From Tritrichomonas musculus (lineage: Eukaryota; Parabasalia; Tritrichomonadida; Tritrichomonadidae): a stretch of DNA of 64,000 nt. The stretch covers positions 5,518,001 to 5,582,000 of the forward strand of contig JAPFFF010000009.1 of assembly GCA_039105265.1 (NCBI GenBank), written 5' to 3'. The notes under the pieces are model-generated. The model had not been told where the DNA came from, did no database searches, and worked only from the letters and a program-made list of their open reading frames with translations. The position numbers and the translations under genes were made by a program. Shown here piece after piece: positions 57,124 through 64,000 of this stretch. The stretch's first letter is position 1. Each line of letters starts with the position of its first letter.

Positions 57124-60100
57124 ATGACAGATTCAAAAAATCGTTATGTTGTATTTGCGCGACCAAGAGATCAACTCGTGGTTGAAGATTTTCAAAATAT
57201 TCAATCATTAACAACAATGGAACTCGCAAATTTTATAAAAGCAAATAATGATGAAGAATTTTTAGCAATACACACACCTTATTATTTAGAGGCACTAGAT
57301 ACTACTTCTCATCCCTTCGAAGATTATAAAAATGTAATTCGCGATGATAAGCCAGAATCAAAATTTTTAAGACCTGAATATTATATTGCTATTCTGCCTT
57401 TCAGTGAATACAACCCCAAGAACTTTATAATATATATTGATGTCGAGATATTAAATCCCAAAAAAGATCAAGATGAAGAAAAAGAACTTGCAATTCCTCC
57501 ATTTCCAACCTCATTAGTTGTTAGCGACATTACTTCATATTCTGACTTAAAACAAATTATAATGAAAAATTTCCCATTCGCAGTTAAAGTTGGGGAAACA
57601 CCTAAGTTTTCAATAAATATACCAAAAGACGCAGACAGCGAAACAGATTTCTATGAATTTGATTTAAGTGATGAAAATACAGGCAATTTCCCAAGGCCAA
57701 GCATTACTGACTTTTTCGATTCGTGTATATATAAAAGCAGAATTAAAGTTAGTTGCATTATAGAAGATAAAGCACTTACGAAAATCAGACATAGAGTTAG
57801 TATTATAAAAGAGATTAAATCAACAGAATTAACATTTATCAGTGGATTGCATTATCTTCTTGATTATTATCAAAAAACATTCAAATCAAATAAAATGCTT
57901 TCTTTTGAAGAAGATCAAAAAGTTTTTAAAAATATACCTCTAATCATTGCAGCTCATGAAGCTTTGCTTGAACGATTAAACGAAGCACAACAAACTTATG
58001 CATCTAACCTCTCCTCTGTTTTTATTGATTTTTCCAATTATTTTAAAGTTTCAAAACTTTATATCAGTCAATATTCTGCAATTATTCAAATGTTCCTTGA
58101 CAAAAAGAAAGATAAAGAATTTGCTCGTAAGTTCCAAGAAGTTTCTAAAGGGCACACCGAATTAAATTCTTTACTTATTACTCCAGTTCAAAGAATGCCC
58201 AGATACATTCTTTTCCTTAGAGAGCTTATTAAATTCACTCCACCATCTCATCCTGATTCATCATTGCTCAAAACCGCAGAAAAATTGCTTCAAGAAGTTA
58301 CACTTGATATCGAGAAAGCATCAACAGAAGCAGAAAATCAAGCGTTAACATCAACCATTCAAGATAAGATCGGCAAAGATCAAATGATCATTATCAAACC
58401 TGATCGCGTTTGTCTTTTAACAATGAAAGTCAATTTTGTTAAGCCAAAGCTTGGCCCTGGAACAATATACATGTTCAACGATCTCGTTCTTATTATTACA
58501 GAAAAAGCAATTTCAGATATCGAAAGTAATTGCCAAATTATATTAGCACAAACTCCAGTTGAGTTTAAATACTCGATACCTTCAATTGATCAAATGACAT
58601 TTACTATAGATAATAATCCAATTTCAATGGCCGTTACTAAAGGTATACCAACATCAACCTCAATCATCCAATTTGATCAAGATGATGAATCATCCGAAAC
58701 CTTGGATAAAAAATCCAAAAAAGAGAAGAAATCTAAAAAAGAAAAGAAAAAGGAAGAAGAAAAAAGGGAAAAAGAAAAGAAGAAAGAAGAAAAAGAAAAG
58801 AAGAAACAACGTCTCGCAATTGTTGAATTTGAAAATCGAGAAGACAAAGAACATTTTATGGATGAACTTTATAAGGCTAAATCTAACTATTATAACAAAT
58901 CCGGTGAGAAGAAGAACTTTTTCCGCTTTGTTCCTCTTAATCTTAAAGCAATGAATGAAGCAGGCATTTTTGTATCTGATGCAGATGGAGCATATGTTCC
59001 AGAGCAGCAACTTCTTTATATTTTTGGTGGATCTCCTTTAAATAACAACTTGTTAATTATTAATGTTCTTAATGGATCAGTTATTCCTCGACCAACAATT
59101 ATTCCACCAAGAATGAACCATACTGTATCATATTACACTAAACAAACAGATGATGGTGTTTGCCCTTACTTATTGATCTTTGGTGGAAAAGGAGAAGGAA
59201 ATGAAGCACTTAATGATCTTTGGGAGATTAATCTCAAAAATTATGAAGAAACCAAAGAAATCAAGGCGAAACTTCCACCAGAACCAAGGTATGGTCATAC
59301 TTCCGTTGTTTATAATAATCGCCTTTGCGTTTTTGGAGGAATGAACAAGAAAAAAGTTTTTAATGATTTATGCTCTATTGGCATTTTAGAAGAAAATAAA
59401 ATTTGGCAAACTAATCAAGCGACAGAAATGTTTCCATCTCCTCGTGCATTTCATTCAAGTACTCTAGTAAATAATAAGTGGTATATCTTTGGAGGCGTTA
59501 ATGACAAAAAAGCTTCTGTTTTTACGACAAAAGTTTCAGAAGAGCTAGATACTCTTCACTGCCTTGATTTCAGCAGCAACTTTTGGGAATCGTGCAAATT
59601 GCCAAATGGTTCAAATCGCGCATGGCATCGGATGGTTAGCGCTGGATCATTTATAATCATATTAGGAGGAACAAAAGAATTAGAGCTAGAACCAATTATT
59701 GCTTATGATACGACTTATAAAAAATCACGACAGTTAAGTGCTGGATTTAATGAACCTTCATTTCTTACTTGCTTTTATTCCACTTTTGTTAATCCATCTT
59801 CAAGCAATATGCCTCAATCCTCTGTTGGAGAGACTGGCGAAGAGACTAGAAGCAACGACTCTCGTCAAATTAAACGTACATCACAACCGCATTTATTAGT
59901 TTTTGGTGGAGTTAATCCAATCACAAAAGAATTGTCTTGTGGTCTTTATGAAGTTAAAATACCAACATATATTCTTGATCGATTAAAGATGGAATTACTC
60001 AAATCTAACCCACAGCTAACAGCTAGAAAACTCGAGCGTGTCAAACAACGAATGTCTGATTCAATTCCCATTGGTACTACAGACTTCTCATTATCCGAAG

Positions 60101-61347
60101 AGAATGATGGATCTCCAAATGATAACCCTGAAATAGTTAAGATGATGAGATCAATTACAACATTAGCCCCAAATACAGCTTCAACCAAAGATTTTAGAAA
60201 ACTGCTCCATAAAACAGTACAACCTATAAAAGATACAGATAGAACTGATAATATTCCAGCCTCCAATACAAGTGATAATAATAATAATAATAATAATGAC
60301 GAAGCCCAAATTGATGTTTCTTCATCAACTGCTGCAGAGATTGCCGAAAAATTCAATGAGGCTATTGCATCAGAAAATCCTGAAGCAAATGACATGATAC
60401 CACATCCGCCTATAGAAAATGGAACAGTGGCTAATTCAACAGAACCATTATCAGAGAATAAAAAAGAAAAACCAAAGATTCCACAACCGCCAATACCAAA
60501 ACCTGTTCAACATACTTCATCTATTCCTCTGAATACTTCTGCACCAGTATCAGGTGGAATTGCAGCAAGACTAGCAATATTTAACAGTTCTGGCCCGATT
60601 GCATTTTCAAATCCTTCTTCATCTACAGAATCTTCTCCACTGCCAAAGAAACCTGAAACTCGTCTGAATCCACCTTCAGAAGCAGCTCCTCAAGAACCAT
60701 CCAACAATTCATCAGATCCTCCTCCACTTCAACCCGCTCAAATCAAAGATAATCCTTTCCGAACAATGTCAGCCCAAGCTGCTCCACCACCACAAACACA
60801 GCCAACCCCAGCTCCTATTCCAACTCCATCCCCAGCCCCTCTTTCTGTCCCAGTTAAAACTCCAGCTCCTATCGTTACTCCAGCTCCTAATGCATCAGGC
60901 AATCTTGATGATGAAGAACTTTGTAAATCTTTAGGAATTGACCCGTCTGGCCTCATTTCGTACCAAAAAATTGCTCTCATGAACAAATTGAAAGTTCTTC
61001 GTGATTTGAAGAATGAAAACCAAGAAATTGAAGAAACAATTGCTAACACTCAGGCAAATGATGAAACAGAATCGCATTTAGAATCATCAAATATATTCGC
61101 TAAAGTGATCGTTAATAAGAAATACGTAAAAATGATTGTTGTCAATACTGGAAGTACTCTAAGCCAGGCTAGAAGTCAAATACAAACCGAATGCCCAGAT
61201 ACTGTAACTGATAATCTAAAAATGTTTGTGACAAATAAGCCATTATCATCTATTCCACAATCATCTATCAACGAAACAACTGATGGCGAGTTTAGAGCTA
61301 TTATTAATTCCAAAAAAGTATCACATGTCAATTTTTGTTTTCAATAG
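57124..61347 (+). CDS. RhoGEF (DH-PH) and Kelch-repeat protein
   Basis: A 1407-aa predicted activator of Rho/Rac GTPases. The N-terminal 225 residues form a domain of its own. The DH domain is at about 225-400: LTFISGLHYLLDYYQKTFKS, then IIAAHEALLERL, then ELNSLLITPVQRMPRYILFL, the hallmark helix, and LRELIKF. A split PH-like domain (GPGTIYMFNDLVLIITEKAI) holds a long Lys/Glu insert at about 520-565. Kelch repeats at about 635-960 (LYIFGGSPLNNNLLIINVLN, RYGHTSVVYNNRLCVFGGMN) should form a beta-propeller. Then come a disordered Pro-rich region and a C-terminal segment of about 100 residues (IFAKVIVNKKYVKMIVVNTG). Cytosolic, likely linked to actin control. Single exon. Confidence 0.9.
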   Translation: MTDSKNRYVVFARPRDQLVVEDFQNIQSLTTMELANFIKANNDEEFLAIHTPYYLEALDTTSHPFEDYKNVIRDDKPESKFLRPEYYIAILPFSEYNPKNFIIYIDVEILNPKKDQDEEKELAIPPFPTSLVVSDITSYSDLKQIIMKNFPFAVKVGETPKFSINIPKDADSETDFYEFDLSDENTGNFPRPSITDFFDSCIYKSRIKVSCIIEDKALTKIRHRVSIIKEIKSTELTFISGLHYLLDYYQKTFKSNKMLSFEEDQKVFKNIPLIIAAHEALLERLNEAQQTYASNLSSVFIDFSNYFKVSKLYISQYSAIIQMFLDKKKDKEFARKFQEVSKGHTELNSLLITPVQRMPRYILFLRELIKFTPPSHPDSSLLKTAEKLLQEVTLDIEKASTEAENQALTSTIQDKIGKDQMIIIKPDRVCLLTMKVNFVKPKLGPGTIYMFNDLVLIITEKAISDIESNCQIILAQTPVEFKYSIPSIDQMTFTIDNNPISMAVTKGIPTSTSIIQFDQDDESSETLDKKSKKEKKSKKEKKKEEEKREKEKKKEEKEKKKQRLAIVEFENREDKEHFMDELYKAKSNYYNKSGEKKNFFRFVPLNLKAMNEAGIFVSDADGAYVPEQQLLYIFGGSPLNNNLLIINVLNGSVIPRPTIIPPRMNHTVSYYTKQTDDGVCPYLLIFGGKGEGNEALNDLWEINLKNYEETKEIKAKLPPEPRYGHTSVVYNNRLCVFGGMNKKKVFNDLCSIGILEENKIWQTNQATEMFPSPRAFHSSTLVNNKWYIFGGVNDKKASVFTTKVSEELDTLHCLDFSSNFWESCKLPNGSNRAWHRMVSAGSFIIILGGTKELELEPIIAYDTTYKKSRQLSAGFNEPSFLTCFYSTFVNPSSSNMPQSSVGETGEETRSNDSRQIKRTSQPHLLVFGGVNPITKELSCGLYEVKIPTYILDRLKMELLKSNPQLTARKLERVKQRMSDSIPIGTTDFSLSEENDGSPNDNPEIVKMMRSITTLAPNTASTKDFRKLLHKTVQPIKDTDRTDNIPASNTSDNNNNNNNDEAQIDVSSSTAAEIAEKFNEAIASENPEANDMIPHPPIENGTVANSTEPLSENKKEKPKIPQPPIPKPVQHTSSIPLNTSAPVSGGIAARLAIFNSSGPIAFSNPSSSTESSPLPKKPETRLNPPSEAAPQEPSNNSSDPPPLQPAQIKDNPFRTMSAQAAPPPQTQPTPAPIPTPSPAPLSVPVKTPAPIVTPAPNASGNLDDEELCKSLGIDPSGLISYQKIALMNKLKVLRDLKNENQEIEETIANTQANDETESHLESSNIFAKVIVNKKYVKMIVVNTGSTLSQARSQIQTECPDTVTDNLKMFVTNKPLSSIPQSSINETTDGEFRAIINSKKVSHVNFCFQ

Positions 61348-61608
61348 ATTTACGATAAATTACTATAGCATTTATAGTATATTTAAAGCTAATGGTAATT
61401 AGAATCTTAATCATTTATGAATTAAAATAAAAAACAATACTTATGTGGTAAAAATTCAGATTTATTATTCTTACTTTCCTTTTATTCTTAATATGATTTA
61501 TATTTACTTTTACTCTTTTTTATTATCAAAAAGAAAAAACTCGACTATTTAGCAATATGGATAAAAGATTTGATTTGATTCGTTTTCTCTGAAATAAAAA
61601 AAATTCAA
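61348..61608. other. Short AT-rich spacer
   Basis: Separates two genes on the same strand. Nothing recognised. Confidence 0.4.
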
Positions 61609-62091
61609 ATGAAATCATTCAATTTATTTTCTATACTTTTTCAAAAAATATTTTATGAATTGATGAATATCTTTCCAAATCCAAAACTGTTAACATTACT
61701 TTTTAGCATTTTTTTTATTCTATGTACATCGGGATTTTTTTATGTTATTTTGACTGGAGCTGAACTCTCAGGATATACAATTAATGAAAACAGAACACTT
61801 GTAGAATCTGATGTATATCTGGATTCAATAACATCTCAATTTGGTCTTGAATCATTTTATTTAGGTTTTTTTATAACTTATTTTGTGCTTTCTACGTTTG
61901 CTTTGTATTACTTAATTTCTCAAAATTTTGGCCAAATTGGAAAATGTAATCATTTTTGTTTGCGATTTTTTGTATTATCATCTGGATACATCTTATATCA
62001 GATTATTTTGCTATTGAAAGAAAAAAATAATTCATATTTACCATCCTTATTTCCATCAATTGAAAAAAGATATCCAAAATATTCTAAATAA
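61609..62091 (+). CDS. OSTC-like oligosaccharyltransferase subunit
   Basis: A 160-aa membrane protein. Its layout and text match the OSTC family: a hydrophobic segment at about 27-50 (LLTLLFSIFFILCTSGFFYV), then a luminal loop (ILTGAELSGYTINENRTLVE, DVYLDSITSQFGLESFYLGF), a second span (FITYFVLSTFALYYLIS), a short loop with NHFCLRFFVL and a third span (SSGYILYQIILLLKEK). Human OSTC has the same order, including the IxxEP/GAE loop and an NRFLLLFIG-like third span. In the ER it would help couple the N-glycosylating complex to the translocon. Recognition is by pattern; similarity is low. Confidence 0.65.
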   Translation: MKSFNLFSILFQKIFYELMNIFPNPKLLTLLFSIFFILCTSGFFYVILTGAELSGYTINENRTLVESDVYLDSITSQFGLESFYLGFFITYFVLSTFALYYLISQNFGQIGKCNHFCLRFFVLSSGYILYQIILLLKEKNNSYLPSLFPSIEKRYPKYSK

Positions 62092-62602
62092 AGTAAAGTA
62101 TTATGAGGTTTTTAATGGTGAGAAAAAGTTATTTGCAAAAAAAAAAAAATAAGTTAATTATCCAAATGCATTAATAAAATAAAACCAAAAAACAATCGTT
62201 TGTAAACATTATTAATAGCTTGAATACAATATTTTTTGATTATTTTTTTTTTTTTTTAAATAGTATAATACTATTTATAGTATAATACGAAAATTAATTA
62301 AAAAAAAGTTAATTATTTCTCCATTAATTTAAATTAAGTTTTAAAACTTGAGCCTGCATGCCAAAATTAAAAATTAGTTGTTTTTGATATTGACGGTATT
62401 ATAATCTTTCCATCAACATTATCTAAAAAGTTAATTTGCTTTGTATATGATATTAAATAATGATCACTCAAACTCTTTTATTTTTTAAAATAGTTATCGA
62501 ATGTTGAATCATTAGAAGCAAAAAAGAATTGTTGATAATAAATAAACGTTCTTATTCAATACTTTCAATTAAAATTTTTAAAAATTTTACGTTGAATATA
62601 AA
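62092..62602. other. AT-rich spacer
   Basis: Contains long A and T runs and a short TAGTATAATACTA palindrome-like stretch near 62262-62286. No gene recognised. Confidence 0.4.
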
Positions 62603-64000
62603 ATGGATGATGATTATATTGAAATAAATAGTGACCCTCATGAACCAAGCCAAGAGGAAATAAGAGAATATGCGCAATGGCTTGGTGCTGATTTGAGGAC
62701 AGATCAAGATCTATTCTATATTGCTCGTGAAGCTTTACTCGCGAAAACTCCACCAGGATGGAAATTATACCAAAAAAAAGATGGCTCCGGAGAACCATTT
62801 TATTTTAATACCAAAACAGGTGAATCTTCTTGGGATCATCCATTAGATCAACATTATAAAGATCTCTTTGCAAAGGAGAAAAAGAAAAAATCTCGTGGTA
62901 CTTTTAAATCACAAGCTCCAGCTCCAATGATTAATAGATCGAATTTAGGAGATTTAAAGCCGCTTGGAAGTTTACCTGCCACTAATAGTAATGCAAGCCA
63001 TGCTCAGAGTCTCCTCCCTAACAATAATCGCTCGAGTAACAACCAGAACATATACAATAATAATAATAATATTAACAACAATAATAATATTCAGCAAATA
63101 AATAATTTAAAATCCGAAATACAAGATGAGCTCGATATCATTCGACAAAAAGGAAAAAGTGATAAAGCAGATCTTCAAAGGAAATGTGAAGATGAACTCG
63201 AAGAAATTCGTGCTAATCATCGTAAACGAATGGAAGAAATACGAAGCAAGAATGATCTTGAATACAATGACTTGCAAAAAATATCAAATCAGAAACAAAA
63301 ACAAAGAGATCAACTCGAAGCAGAAATTCGTGAAATTAAACGAGAATTTGAACAAACAAGAACAGAAACAGAAGATAAACAAAGAAAAGAGCTTAGAAAA
63401 CTGAAAGATGATCATGAAAAAAAAATTGATGAAGAAAATGAGAGATTTAACAAAGAAATGTCAGAGTTAAAAAGATCTCATAAAGAATCAATTGATTCAG
63501 AAAAATCAAAAATCTCGCCATCAACATTACAAGCTGAGCACGATAGCGAAATCGAAAAACTAAAGGAAAAATTTAAAGAAGAAATAGATCAATTAAAACG
63601 TGATCATGCTAAGGAAATTGAATCGTTGAATAAAAAGCACCAAGCCCAAATTGATGAAATTACTGAGAATCATGAAAAAGCTATCAAAAAATTAAAAGAA
63701 AAGAATCAAAAAGAAGAAAATCAAATAAAAGCATCAAAAAATTCAGATGATGAAAAAATACTCAATGAACTTCAATCTAGTTTAGAAGAAAAGCAAAGAG
63801 CTCTCATGAAAAAATTTGAAGAAGAGATGGAGCAATTAAAGGCAGAACAAGAAAGAAAGAAAAGAGAATTGCAAAATAAAGCGGATGAAATTGATCAAAT
63901 ACCAAACTCAAGAAATAAAGGAAATAATAATTTTGCTCTTCAACAAGAAATTGAGGATTTAAAAGCTGATAAGCAACGTCTCGAAAATCAAATATCGAAA
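62603..64000 (+). CDS. CEP164-like WW-domain coiled-coil protein (partial)
   Basis: Starts at 62603 (MDDDYIEINSDPHEPSQEEI) and stays open for 466 codons to the window edge, so the C-terminus is missing. Residues about 15-90 match the N-terminal module of CEP164: EEIREYAQWLGADLRTDQDL, FYIAREALLAKTPPGWKLYQ, then the WW domain with EPFYFNTKTGESSWDHPLDQ and HYKDLFAKEK. CEP164 is a distal-appendage protein of basal bodies. Residues about 100-170 are disordered, with an Asn-rich run (YNNNNNINNNNN). From about 175 on it is continuous coiled coil. A basal-body or flagellar role is likely. Confidence 0.8.
   Translation, partial: MDDDYIEINSDPHEPSQEEIREYAQWLGADLRTDQDLFYIAREALLAKTPPGWKLYQKKDGSGEPFYFNTKTGESSWDHPLDQHYKDLFAKEKKKKSRGTFKSQAPAPMINRSNLGDLKPLGSLPATNSNASHAQSLLPNNNRSSNNQNIYNNNNNINNNNNIQQINNLKSEIQDELDIIRQKGKSDKADLQRKCEDELEEIRANHRKRMEEIRSKNDLEYNDLQKISNQKQKQRDQLEAEIREIKREFEQTRTETEDKQRKELRKLKDDHEKKIDEENERFNKEMSELKRSHKESIDSEKSKISPSTLQAEHDSEIEKLKEKFKEEIDQLKRDHAKEIESLNKKHQAQIDEITENHEKAIKKLKEKNQKEENQIKASKNSDDEKILNELQSSLEEKQRALMKKFEEEMEQLKAEQERKKRELQNKADEIDQIPNSRNKGNNNFALQQEIEDLKADKQRLENQISK

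Noticed and set aside
58690-59010. Antisense frame rich in Phe and Leu under the RhoGEF gene
   Set aside because: It is the complement of the Lys/Glu-rich insert of the sense gene.

Overview
The window is AT-rich nuclear DNA of a protist with short intergenic spaces and almost no introns. A BspA-type leucine-rich-repeat gene, two-C2-domain and coiled-coil proteins, a KilA-N-bearing Polinton/Maverick, many small DNA transposons and a 23-nt intron together point to a trichomonad. The very AT-rich spacers suggest Tritrichomonas rather than Trichomonas, but the species cannot be proved from sequence alone.

Positions 1-31600 are a mobile-element nest. A broken gene fragment (1-457) is followed by a MULE-type DNA transposon (about 640 to 31508). 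Its transposase gene is cut in two by a 25.7-kb Polinton (4871-30613) with a 6-bp target duplication (ATCGGT) and terminal inverted repeats of 1954 and 1961 bp. The 3' part of the MULE also holds a 244-bp tandem array, itself interrupted by a 1.46-kb Tc1/mariner-like non-autonomous element. The Polinton looks whole and young. It carries a gene duplicated in both TIRs, a KilA-N protein, two small unknowns, protein-primed DNA polymerase B, a fibre-like protein, an 828-aa and a 439-aa unknown, an integrase, several small coiled-coil or structural proteins, the double-jelly-roll major capsid protein, a 49-aa membrane protein and the packaging ATPase. A recurring TATTTTTGCA-like motif lies just before many of its start codons.

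Positions 31600-64000 are mostly host genes. In order: a PH-domain protein with a 23-nt intron, an RIIa-type docking protein, pyridoxal kinase, glucosamine-6-phosphate deaminase, a triple-repeat acidic/basic protein, a two-C2-domain protein, a BTB-like protein, a coiled-coil protein, a BspA-like LRR gene split by an 1129-bp hAT-like insertion, a very large CHD-like chromatin protein whose SNF2 ATPase motifs look lost, a Kolobok-like transposase-type gene with three E2F-like sites in front of it, a RhoGEF-Kelch protein, an OSTC-like oligosaccharyltransferase subunit, and a CEP164-like WW/coiled-coil protein that runs off the end. A 640-bp hAT-like MITE lies at 42941-43580.

The host genes do not form one pathway. 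RIIa, CEP164-like and coiled-coil proteins fit a flagellated cell; the C2, PH and RhoGEF-Kelch proteins fit membrane and cytoskeletal signalling; NagB and pyridoxal kinase are metabolic.
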